From Yoonia sp. (GTDB lineage Bacteria; Pseudomonadota; Alphaproteobacteria; Rhodobacterales; Rhodobacteraceae): a stretch of DNA of 7,890 nt. A program made the position numbers and the translations under genes. The DNA lies in assembly GCA_028822885.1 (NCBI GenBank), contig JAPKCP010000153.1, forward strand, positions 1-7,890, given 5' to 3'. Positions 1-6,350 of this stretch are shown piece after piece (the first letter of the stretch is position 1; the number at the start of each line of letters is the position of its first letter). The notes under the pieces are model-generated. The model had not been told where the DNA came from. It saw nothing but the letters and a program-made list of their open reading frames with translations, and did no database searches.

Positions 1-528
1 CTTTTGGGTGTTGAGGCCAAGGTTTGTGACGCTGCAGGGCTAGAGCTTCCCCGTGGGGAAATCGGTACGCTAGAGGTGCGCGGGCCCAATGTTTTTACAG
101 GCTATTGGCAAATGCTGGAAAAGACGGCGGCAGAGCTTCGTCGTGGCGAGTTCTTTATCACTGGGGACCTCGCGCAACAGGACGCAGATTGCTACGTCAC
201 GATCGTGGGACGTGGCAAAGATTTGATCATATCAGGTGGTCTGAACATCTATCCCAAAGAGATCGAGGCCGTGCTTGATGCCCAACCCGGCGTGATTGAG
301 AGCGCAGTGATCGGTGTTCCGCATTCCGATTTAGGTGAAGCTGCGGTTGGGGTGCTTGCCACTTTGGACAGCGTGGATACAGATGCTGTGCTGGCCGCGT
401 TGCGCATTACTTTGGCTCGGTTCAAGCATCCACGCAAGCTAATCATCGTGTCCGAACTGCCGCGAAATTCCATGCGTAAAGTCCAGAAGGCTTCGCTACG
501 GGAAGTCTATCGCGATCTGTTTGATTAA
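1..528 (+). CDS. matB: Malonyl-CoA synthetase-like acyl-CoA ligase (3' part, 5' end outside window)
   Basis: This is the C-terminal 175 residues of an ANL-superfamily (AMP-forming) acyl-CoA ligase. The frame is open from base 1, so the true start is upstream; the family is about 500 residues long. Visible motifs in order are EVRGPNVFTGYW, FITGDL (the adenylation TGD motif), GRGKDLIISGG with NIYPKEIE (hinge and start of the small C-terminal domain), and ELPRNSMRKVQK near the end, whose lysine matches the adenylation lysine. The wording GRGKDLIISGG-NIYPKEIE is typical of MatB, which in the cytoplasm makes malonyl-CoA from malonate, CoA and ATP. Two positions are odd: the last motif normally reads GK but here RK (Arg at 475-477), and the usual DGY is DCY (Cys at 190-192). 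Ligase family is near certain. Malonate specificity is inferred from similarity, because the substrate pocket lies mostly upstream. Another short or methylmalonate-type acyl-CoA ligase is the alternative. Confidence 0.8.
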   Translation, partial: LLGVEAKVCDAAGLELPRGEIGTLEVRGPNVFTGYWQMLEKTAAELRRGEFFITGDLAQQDADCYVTIVGRGKDLIISGGLNIYPKEIEAVLDAQPGVIESAVIGVPHSDLGEAAVGVLATLDSVDTDAVLAALRITLARFKHPRKLIIVSELPRNSMRKVQKASLREVYRDLFD

Positions 529-541
529 GCGTTGGACGCTT
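527..541 (+). other. Inverted repeat at the stop codon of the ligase gene
   Basis: AAGCGT (527-532) and ACGCTT (536-541) form a perfect six-base stem with a three-base loop, starting within the TAA stop codon. The position suits a 3'-end hairpin. There is no T-run directly after it, so it is not a standard intrinsic terminator; it may protect the mRNA end or be chance. Confidence 0.35.
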
Positions 542-592
542 GCCAGCGGGGCGAGTTGTTTTGGCGAAATGAAGGTGTAAGTCTTGTGGAAC

Positions 593-608
593 CTTCCCCG
601 CCGGGAAG
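593..608. other. GC-rich stem-loop in the intergenic gap
   Basis: CTTCCC (593-598) pairs perfectly with GGGAAG (603-608) around a four-base CGCC loop. No T-run follows on either strand. It could be a weak transcript-end or leader structure; the function is unknown. Confidence 0.3.
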
Positions 609-736
609 ACGTGTGTTGGTGTTAGGTTTTGTTAAGGCGCAAGGGGTTCTGGTGCTAGTTTCTGACGTCTGAATGGAGCGCGCGGTGCTGCGCCTCTTGC
701 TGGTGGGGATCGCCCGTGTCACTTGTCGCGCAAATC

Positions 737-743
737 AAGGAAG
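737..743 (+). promoter_or_regulatory. Ribosome binding site that sets the start at 752
   Basis: AAGGAAG lies eight bases before the ATG at 752. The alternative GTG at 716, which would add 12 residues, has no comparable site before it. This decides the start of the racemase-like gene. Confidence 0.6.
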
Positions 744-751
744 TGCTCCCG

Positions 752-1369
752 ATGCGTATCGCCTGTCTTCATACTGCCAAAATTCATGTGGCTACGTTTA
801 ACGCGCTTTTCGCCGAGAAGGCACTGGACGCCCAATTGTTGCATGTCGTTCGCGAAGATTTGCTTGCACAAGCGCAGGCTGGTGGGCTTGAGAGTGTCGG
901 TGAGGCTTTGTTCAACGCAATGGCAGAACTGGCGGAAGCGGATGCAATCCTGTGTACCTGTTCGACGCTTGGCCCGTTAGTTGATCAGCTGAATAACCCC
1001 AAGGCGGTTCGTGTTGACCGGCCTGTCATGGAGGCTGCAGCAAGCGTCGGCCCTAAGCCGCTGTTGGCGATTTGTCTGGAGAGTACACGCGCGGGATCAT
1101 TGGAATTGCTGATGGGTTCGGGCGCTAATTTGACCCCTACAGTCCATGTGTGCGCCGGTCCATGGGCATATTTCGAGGCAGGCGATTTGGTGGGTTTCGC
1201 AGATAGCGTCGCGGCTTCTGTGCGAGGGGTAAGTGCCGGGCATAATTGTGTTGTTCTAGGCCAAGCCTCAATGCGGGTGGCAGAGCCGTTGTTGCGTGAT
1301 TTGGGCATGCCTGTTTTGTCGTCGCCTACTTTGGCTGTTGATAAGGCCATTGGGGTCGCACTGTCATGA
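752..1369 (+). CDS. Asp/Glu racemase-superfamily protein, single catalytic cysteine
   Basis: This 205-residue soluble protein belongs to the Asp/Glu/hydantoin racemase superfamily, which includes glutamate racemase, maleate isomerase and arylmalonate decarboxylase. Supporting signs are the N-terminal strand MRIACLHTA, the first active-site loop ILCTCSTLG (residues 67-74, Cys70 as candidate nucleophile), VRVDRPVMEAA (87-97), the strand-loop VVLGQASM (167-174), and a C-terminal segment VLSSPTLAVDK. In two-cysteine racemases the second strand-loop carries LGCT; here that Cys is Gln171. A classical two-base racemisation is therefore unlikely, and a one-cysteine isomerase, lyase or decarboxylase is more plausible (inference). 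The start was set at ATG 752 because AAGGAAG precedes it and the first strand begins there. Its stop overlaps the start of the MFS gene by ATGA, implying translational coupling. The enzyme may therefore act on what the transporter carries. The substrate is unknown. Confidence 0.75.
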   Translation: MRIACLHTAKIHVATFNALFAEKALDAQLLHVVREDLLAQAQAGGLESVGEALFNAMAELAEADAILCTCSTLGPLVDQLNNPKAVRVDRPVMEAAASVGPKPLLAICLESTRAGSLELLMGSGANLTPTVHVCAGPWAYFEAGDLVGFADSVAASVRGVSAGHNCVVLGQASMRVAEPLLRDLGMPVLSSPTLAVDKAIGVALS

Positions 1370-2544
1370 AACTGGGGATTGCAACGCTGGTGCTGGCCTA
1401 TGGGTTATCCCAGTTTTACCGTGCGTTTTTGGCTGTCTTAGCCCCTGATTTGCAGGCTGACATTGGGGCGATGCCTGATGACTTGGCGACTGCATCGGGC
1501 GTGTGGTTCTTGGTCTTTGCTGCGATGCAAATTCCGATTGGGGCCGCTTTGGACCGGATTGGACCGAAGGTCACGGCCGTTGGATTGTTTGCGCTGGGCG
1601 CGGGCGGTGGCGCCTTTGTCTTTGCGATGGCCCAAACGCCTGTCCACATCACAATCGCGATGGGTCTGATCGGGCTTGGGTGTGCGCCTGTCTTGATGGC
1701 CAGCTACTTTATCTTTGCCCGAATTTATTCACCCGCTGCGTTTGCTACACTGGCGGGGGCAACGATTGGGCTTGGGTCACTGGGAAACTTGGCGGGGGCC
1801 TCGCCGATGGCTTGGGCCGTCACCATGTTTGGATGGCGTGAGACCATGCAAGGGCTTGGCATTACATCATTAGTGGTTGCTGCTTTGATGTGGTTGACCG
1901 TGAAAAACCCACCAAAGATTGAGACAGAACAACGCGGGTCAGTTCTTGATCTGCTGAAAATGCCACAGCTATGGCCACTCTATGCATTGATGCTAGTAAA
2001 TTACGCCCCGGCTGCTGGGCTGCGTGGGCTTTGGGCAGGACCTTATGTGCGCGATGTGTACGGTGCGGATATTAGCTTGATCGGCCAAGTGACGTTGGTG
2101 ATGGCGCTGGCAATGATCGCAGGTAGTTTCGCGTATGGGCCATTGGAGCGGATATTTCGTACCCGCAAATGGGTGATCTTTGTAGGGAACGCGATGGGGA
2201 CTGTTGCGTTGATTACGCTGTGGCTTTTCCCAGCACCTGGCGTTTGGGTGTCTGCCGGATTGTTGGCCGTTATCGGATTTGCGGGGTCGTCGTTTCCACT
2301 GTTGGTCGCCCATGCAAAGGCGTTTTTCCCGCCGCATTTGACAGGCCGCGGCGTCACGTTGGTGAACCTCTTTGGCATTGGCGGTGTGGGCATCGCACAG
2401 TTTGTAACGGGCCCTTTGCACACCTACGGCCAGACCTTGGGTGGCGGTGTCACAACATCATACGTGATGATTTTCGCATTCTTCGCGTTGGCGACCTTAT
2501 GTGGCTTGATCGCCTACACGTTTGTGGCGGATCGCACAGATTAG
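1366..2544 (+). CDS. MFS transporter
   Basis: This 392-residue inner-membrane protein has about twelve hydrophobic helices, roughly at residues 5-27, 43-64, 69-90, 93-116, 125-146, 162-179, 203-224, 237-259, 268-289, 292-314, 330-350 and 363-387. That is the usual length and layout of the Major Facilitator Superfamily. GAALDRIGPKVT (59-70), between helices 2 and 3, matches the conserved MFS loop motif (G-x-x-x-D-R-x-G-x-K). The polar stretch after helix 6 (about 180-200) fits the central cytoplasmic loop. It starts inside the stop codon of the preceding racemase-like gene, so the two are translationally coupled. No motif reveals the substrate or direction. Small organic anion uptake would fit the racemase-like partner and the nearby malonyl-CoA synthetase-like gene, but that is inference only. 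Confidence 0.85.
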   Translation: MKLGIATLVLAYGLSQFYRAFLAVLAPDLQADIGAMPDDLATASGVWFLVFAAMQIPIGAALDRIGPKVTAVGLFALGAGGGAFVFAMAQTPVHITIAMGLIGLGCAPVLMASYFIFARIYSPAAFATLAGATIGLGSLGNLAGASPMAWAVTMFGWRETMQGLGITSLVVAALMWLTVKNPPKIETEQRGSVLDLLKMPQLWPLYALMLVNYAPAAGLRGLWAGPYVRDVYGADISLIGQVTLVMALAMIAGSFAYGPLERIFRTRKWVIFVGNAMGTVALITLWLFPAPGVWVSAGLLAVIGFAGSSFPLLVAHAKAFFPPHLTGRGVTLVNLFGIGGVGIAQFVTGPLHTYGQTLGGGVTTSYVMIFAFFALATLCGLIAYTFVADRTD

Positions 2545-2597
2545 TGACGCCTCTTCCTTTTGCTGCACCTGCGCGGTAAAGGGGCGATGCTTAAACC

Positions 2598-2607
2598 AAG
2601 GATAGGA
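2598..2607 (+). promoter_or_regulatory. Ribosome binding site of asd
   Basis: AAGGATAGGA contains AAGGA eight bases before the ATG at 2611. In-frame upstream starts at 2560 (TTG) and 2587 (ATG) would add residues ahead of the conserved first strand GYRIAVVG and lack such a site, so 2611 is preferred. Confidence 0.65.
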
Positions 2608-2610
2608 TTA

Positions 2611-3633
2611 ATGGGTTATAGAATCGCCGTCGTTGGCGCCACTGGTAATGTGGGTCACGAAATGCTCAATATCCTCGCGGAACGTGAATTCCCCGTGGAT
2701 GAAATCGTCGCACTGGCTAGCCGCAGATCGCTGGGCAGCCAAGTTTCTTTTGGCGATAGAACCCTGAAAACCAAAGACCTTGATACGTTTGATTTCACGG
2801 GCTGGGACATGGCGCTGTTTGCCGTCGGGTCAGAGGCCACGAAAAAGTACGCGCCGATTGCTGCAAAAGCTGGCTGCGTTGTGATCGATAACTCTTCTTT
2901 GTATCGCTACGATCCGGACGTGCCGTTGATCGTGCCAGAAGTGAACGCCCATGCGATTCATGGGTATTCCAAGAAGAACATCATTGCGAACCCGAACTGT
3001 TCAACCGCCCAAATGGTTGTCGCGCTTAAGCCGTTGCATGATCGTGCGACGATCAAGCGTGTTGTTGTATCCACATACCAGTCTGTTTCTGGCGGCGGTA
3101 AAGCTGCGATTGACGCGCTGTGGGACGAGACAAAGTCGATCTACAACCCGACTGATAACAAGACCCAAGACGTGTTCACCAAGCAGATTGCGTTCAACGT
3201 GATCCCGCATATCGACGCGTTCATGGAAGACGGCACCACTAAAGAAGAGTGGAAGATGGTCGTCGAGACGAAGAAGATCATCGACAAGAACATCAAGGTC
3301 ACAGCGACCTGTGTGCGTGTTCCCGTGTTTGTTGGCCATTCCGAGGCGATCAACATCGAGTTCGAAGAGTTTTTGGACGAAGATGAGGCTCGCGATATCT
3401 TGCGCGAAGCTCCCGGTATTATGGTGATCGATAAGCGCGAAGACGGTGGCTACGTGACCCCGATCGAATGTGTTGGCGATTTCGCGACATTCATCTCCCG
3501 GATCCGTCAGGACAGCACGATTGATAACGGTCTGAACCTGTGGTGCGTGTCTGATAACCTGCGCAAGGGTGCTGCTTTAAACGCGGTGCAGATTGCAGAG
3601 TTGCTGGGTCGTGAGTGTTTAAAGAAGGGCTAA
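2611..3633 (+). CDS. asd: Aspartate-semialdehyde dehydrogenase
   Basis: The protein has 340 residues, the usual length for the alphaproteobacterial enzyme. In the cytoplasm it reduces 4-aspartyl phosphate with NADPH to aspartate semialdehyde, the precursor of lysine, diaminopimelate, threonine and methionine. The N-terminal Rossmann fold starts GYRIAVVGATGNVG (residues 2-15, dinucleotide loop). NPNCST (127-132) carries the catalytic Cys130. SVSGGGKAA (158-166) follows, and RVPVFVGHSE (236-245) supplies the substrate-binding Arg236 and the general-base His243. The C-terminal helix region WCVSDNLRKGAALNAVQ (311-327) is typical. All key residues are present, so it should be active. The gene has its own ribosome binding site 66 bases or fewer after the MFS gene and ends in a strong terminator; it may be read both from the upstream pair and from a promoter I could not place. 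It converges with urtE. Identification is very secure. Confidence 0.97.
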   Translation: MGYRIAVVGATGNVGHEMLNILAEREFPVDEIVALASRRSLGSQVSFGDRTLKTKDLDTFDFTGWDMALFAVGSEATKKYAPIAAKAGCVVIDNSSLYRYDPDVPLIVPEVNAHAIHGYSKKNIIANPNCSTAQMVVALKPLHDRATIKRVVVSTYQSVSGGGKAAIDALWDETKSIYNPTDNKTQDVFTKQIAFNVIPHIDAFMEDGTTKEEWKMVVETKKIIDKNIKVTATCVRVPVFVGHSEAINIEFEEFLDEDEARDILREAPGIMVIDKREDGGYVTPIECVGDFATFISRIRQDSTIDNGLNLWCVSDNLRKGAALNAVQIAELLGRECLKKG

Positions 3634-3652
3634 GGCGCTTCGTTAGTTATTG

Positions 3653-3682
3653 AAGAGGCCTCGCATTTGCGGGGCCTTTTTT
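3653..3682 (+). terminator. Intrinsic terminator of asd
   Basis: GGCCTCGC (3657-3664) and GCGGGGCC (3669-3676) form an eight-pair stem around ATTT, followed by six T (3677-3682); the A-rich bases before the stem can extend it against the T-run. One pair is T-G, a G-U wobble in the + strand transcript, which becomes an A-C mismatch in the - strand transcript. The downstream side on the - strand has no T-run. It is therefore built to stop asd transcription, with only weak action on urtE. Confidence 0.9.
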
Positions 3683-3736
3683 GTTTGTGGGTAAAGGTTT
3701 CGGGGCCATTACCATAAGGCTTGATCATATTAAGTG

Positions 3737-4432
3737 TTAAACAAGGACTTGTGCGTACAATTCATCCCGTGACAACTCAGCCTTCCTCTTGTTGAAAATA
3801 ACTTCGCCGCGCTGCAAAATCGAAAACTCAGACCCGAGATCGAAAGCGAAGTCGAAGAATTGTTCGACAAGCACAATCGCCATATCGCCTTGTTCGCTTA
3901 ACAGGCGGATGACGTTTCCAATTTGCTGGATGATATTGGGTTGAATGCCTTCGGTTGGTTCGTCCAGCAGTAAGACGCGCGGTTTGGTAATGAGGGCGCG
4001 GGCGATAGCAAGCTGCTGTTGTTGTCCCCCCGAAAGGTCGCCGCTGCGACGGTTGATCATGTCCTTGAGGACGGGGAATAGGTCAAAGATTTGATCTGGA
4101 ACCTGTTTGGGGCCGGGTGGCAGGCACGCAAAACCAGTTTCAAGGTTTTCGCCGACAGTCATCATTGGAAACACCTCGCGCCCTTGCGGGACATAAGCGA
4201 TCCCAGCACGCGCCACATCAAAAGCGCTCGGATGATTGAGCTGTTTTCCGTCCAGCGCTATTGATCCAGTGGCATAGGGATGGCGCCCAGCGATAGCGCG
4301 CAGCAGGCTGGTTTTCCCCACACCATTTGTCCCCATCACAATCGTAACCTCACCCACAGCGGCAGTCAGGTTGACCCCATGCAGGATTTGGCTTTGCCCA
4401 TATTTGAGCGTGAGATCTTTGATTTCCAACAT
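3737..4432 (-). CDS. urtE: Urea ABC transporter ATP-binding protein UrtE
   Basis: This 231-residue ABC ATPase is of the LivF type and is one of the two ATPases driving urea import at the cytoplasmic face. The Walker A motif is GTNGVGKT (residues 34-41), the Q-loop glutamine is in YVPQGREVFP (Gln83), the signature is LSGGQQQ (133-139), and Walker B is VLLLDE (153-158). The switch position reads VEQ (Gln191) instead of His, as is usual for LivF/UrtE proteins. DEPTEGIQPNIIQQIG (157-172) is characteristic of UrtE and separates it from LivF. The start ATG lies three bases after the urtD stop, with only a weak GGGGCG stretch before it, so translation probably relies on coupling to urtD. It is the last gene of the operon; no strong terminator of its own is visible downstream. 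Confidence 0.93.
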   Translation of the reverse strand: MLEIKDLTLKYGQSQILHGVNLTAAVGEVTIVMGTNGVGKTSLLRAIAGRHPYATGSIALDGKQLNHPSAFDVARAGIAYVPQGREVFPMMTVGENLETGFACLPPGPKQVPDQIFDLFPVLKDMINRRSGDLSGGQQQQLAIARALITKPRVLLLDEPTEGIQPNIIQQIGNVIRLLSEQGDMAIVLVEQFFDFAFDLGSEFSILQRGEVIFNKRKAELSRDELYAQVLV

Positions 4433-4435
4433 GGT

Positions 4436-5176
4436 CTATCGCCCCAAATAGACGTCGATGACGTCTTTGTTTTGTGTGACGTGATCCAGCGACCCTTCGG
4501 CGAGAACACTGCCCTGATGCAGAACCGTGACTTTGCAATTCAGCCGCCGCACGAACTCCATATCGTGTTCGACGACAACGACTGCACGGGTCTTGGCGGC
4601 GCGAACTAACAGGTCGGTAGTATGCTGACGTTCGGCTGGCGTCATGCCAGCAGCGGGTTCATCGACCAGCAACAGGCGCGGGTCCTGTGCCAGCAGCATC
4701 CCAATCTCAAGCCATTGCTTTTGACCATGACTTAGCGCCCCTGATGGTTGATCTAAGACATCGGTTAACCCAATTTCATCACTGATCGCACGCACGCGGT
4801 CTTCTTGATTATTCGCAGCGCGCGTGAATAACAGATCAAACGGCCCACGTGGATTCTTGAGGGCTAGGATGATATTTTCGCGCACTGTTTGGGCTTCAAA
4901 AACGGTTGGCTTTTGGAATTTCCGACCGATCCCTTCCCGCGCGATTTGGCTTTCGCTCATGCCAACCAAAGAGATGGATTTTTCGGCCCAGCGCACATAA
5001 CCATCGTCAGGTTTGGTCTTGCCCGTGACAATATCCATGAAGGTCGTTTTCCCAGCCCCGTTTGGCCCGATAATCGCACGCAATTCAGGTTCTGCGATTT
5101 GGATCGACAGGTTGTTGATCGCGCGGAACCCGTCAAAGCTGACACTGACGCCCGACACCTCAAGAAGCGTGTTCAT
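4436..5176 (-). CDS. urtD: Urea ABC transporter ATP-binding protein UrtD
   Basis: This 246-residue ABC ATPase of the LivG type pairs with UrtE. The Walker A motif is GPNGAGKT (residues 37-44), the Q-loop is GRKFQKPTVFE (Gln88), the signature is LSHGQ (148-152), Walker B is LLLVDE (168-173), and the switch is VEHDMEFVR with His204. The signature reads LSHGQKQWLEIGMLL and Walker B continues EPAAGMT; both are the forms seen in UrtD rather than in amino-acid LivG. All catalytic residues are present. Its ATG overlaps the urtC stop (ATGA), and a full AAGGAGG lies seven bases upstream inside urtC, so initiation should be strong as well as coupled. Confidence 0.94.
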   Translation of the reverse strand: MNTLLEVSGVSVSFDGFRAINNLSIQIAEPELRAIIGPNGAGKTTFMDIVTGKTKPDDGYVRWAEKSISLVGMSESQIAREGIGRKFQKPTVFEAQTVRENIILALKNPRGPFDLLFTRAANNQEDRVRAISDEIGLTDVLDQPSGALSHGQKQWLEIGMLLAQDPRLLLVDEPAAGMTPAERQHTTDLLVRAAKTRAVVVVEHDMEFVRRLNCKVTVLHQGSVLAEGSLDHVTQNKDVIDVYLGR

Positions 5177-6348
5177 ATCCTATCCTCCTTCTTGGTGGGG
5201 ATCAGGTCGAACAAACCGCCGATACCTTTTGGGAAGAACAGCGTGACGGCCACAAATGTAAGGCCAAGTAGAACCAGCCACCAATCGGTCCATTTAATGA
5301 TGTAGACCCCAAGATTGATGTCAGGCGCGCTGCCGCCCGTGAACCATGACGACATGAGAGATACTGTCGCAGCGCCGATCACCGCACCGTAAAGTCGGCC
5401 GCGCCCACCAATGGCGACCCAAACGGCAAGGTAAATGGATGCGATGGGCGCCATCTCAGCTGGATTGATGATACCTGCTTGGGGGTAATAAAGCGCCCCT
5501 GCGATGCCCGCGACCATCGCTGTGATGGTAAAGACGAATAGCTTGTAGCTTTCGACGTGATACCCAAGGAACCGTACCCGCGCTTCATTATCGCGAACCG
5601 CGCGGATGACTGAGCCCAGTTTGCTTGATGTGATCCATGCGAAAAGTACATAACCCAAAGCCAGTGCGATGGCCGACGCCCAAAAAAACCACAGTGACAA
5701 TGTGGCCTGTGGAATGGCGTCCAAACCGGGGATGTTTTGCAAACCTGACAACCCGTTGTTGCCGCGCAAGCCTGTGTCATTTTGGAAGAAATACAATGAC
5801 AGCGCGAGCGTCATCGCCTGCGTTAGGATTGACAGATAGACGCCTGTGACCCGACTGCGAAATGCGAGCCAACCAAATACGAGGGCGAGCAGGCCGGGCA
5901 CAAGGACCACAGCGAGCAGTTGTAATGTCAGGGAGTGCGAAAAGGCCCAGATAACCGGAAAGTCAGAGCTGCCAACAACGCTAAATATCTGCGTCCCAAC
6001 TGCATGCGTGATTTCATCCGGCGTCGGTGGCAGCACGCCTTGTTCTAGCGACGCGACAACAATTCCGTGGGTTCGCGCATACATCAGCCACATGCCAATC
6101 GCATAGCCACCAATGCCAAAGAAGGCGAAGTGTCCAAGGCTTAGAATACCACAATAGCCCCACACCACATCCATCGCGATGGCGATCAGGCATAGGCAAA
6201 GCGTTTTACCGAGTGTTTTCAGGAATGAGGTTGAAATGATCTGCGATCCCATCGCCTCGCTTAGGACTGTGACGCCAAGCGTGAAAACTGCGAGGGCCAG
6301 AAGGAACCACAGGACCGAAGGGTTCTTGGCAATGAAAGAGCGTTCCAT
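5173..6348 (-). CDS. urtC: Urea ABC transporter permease UrtC
   Basis: This 391-residue inner-membrane permease of the LivM family forms the urea channel with UrtB. It has about ten hydrophobic segments, beginning near residues 12-30 and 45-65. GYCGILSLGHFAFFGIGGYA (64-83) is the LivM-type conserved segment. The loop from SKLGSVIRAVRDNE (242-255) to GYHVESYK (262-269) is the cytoplasmic loop that contacts the ATPases. A non-hydrophobic loop at about 92-130, probably external, separates the early helices. The ATG at 6348 was chosen over the TTG at 6354 because AGGAG (6360-6356) is seven bases before the ATG but only one base from the TTG. The urtB stop lies two bases upstream of this start, and the 3' end overlaps urtD by ATGA. 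Confidence 0.93.
   Translation of the reverse strand: MERSFIAKNPSVLWFLLALAVFTLGVTVLSEAMGSQIISTSFLKTLGKTLCLCLIAIAMDVVWGYCGILSLGHFAFFGIGGYAIGMWLMYARTHGIVVASLEQGVLPPTPDEITHAVGTQIFSVVGSSDFPVIWAFSHSLTLQLLAVVLVPGLLALVFGWLAFRSRVTGVYLSILTQAMTLALSLYFFQNDTGLRGNNGLSGLQNIPGLDAIPQATLSLWFFWASAIALALGYVLFAWITSSKLGSVIRAVRDNEARVRFLGYHVESYKLFVFTITAMVAGIAGALYYPQAGIINPAEMAPIASIYLAVWVAIGGRGRLYGAVIGAATVSLMSSWFTGGSAPDINLGVYIIKWTDWWLVLLGLTFVAVTLFFPKGIGGLFDLIPTKKEDRI
5184..5190 (-). promoter_or_regulatory. Strong ribosome binding site of urtD inside urtC
   Basis: On the - strand this reads AAGGAGG, the full consensus, seven bases before the urtD ATG at 5176. It lies within the last codons of urtC. Confidence 0.8.
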
Positions 6349-6350
6349 GA

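Larger units (their letters stand above)
529..751. other. Intergenic gap, no supported gene
   Basis: This stretch separates the ligase from the racemase-like gene. The only open frames are short and their products are low-complexity, rich in Thr, Ser, Arg and Pro, with no recognisable family and no good ribosome binding site. I found no -35/-10 pair with acceptable spacing: a TTGTTA at 629-634 is 21 bases from TAGTTT at 656-661, which is too far. It probably holds the promoter of the downstream pair, but I cannot place it. Confidence 0.5.

Noticed and set aside
525..722. A 65-residue open frame on the - strand in the gap after the ligase gene
   Set aside because: The product is rich in Thr, Ser and Arg, has no recognisable domain and no good ribosome binding site, and starts inside the upstream region of a + strand gene; it looks like chance.
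716..751. GTG start giving 12 extra residues on the racemase-like protein
   Set aside because: The ATG at 752 has AAGGAAG at good distance and begins the conserved first strand; the extra residues do not fit the family N-terminus.
1993..2423. Long open frames on the - strand inside the MFS gene (126 and 142 residues)
   Set aside because: They are opposite-strand shadows of a well-supported membrane protein gene, with Cys/Arg/Pro-rich products and no family resemblance.
2560..2594. Possible -35 TTGCTG before asd
   Set aside because: No acceptable -10 box occurs at 16-18 bases; the nearest candidate, GCTTAA, is about 23 bases away.
2560..2610. Upstream in-frame starts (2560, 2587) for asd
   Set aside because: The Rossmann strand GYRIAVVG normally starts at the N-terminus, 340 residues is the usual length, and the ribosome binding site fits ATG 2611.
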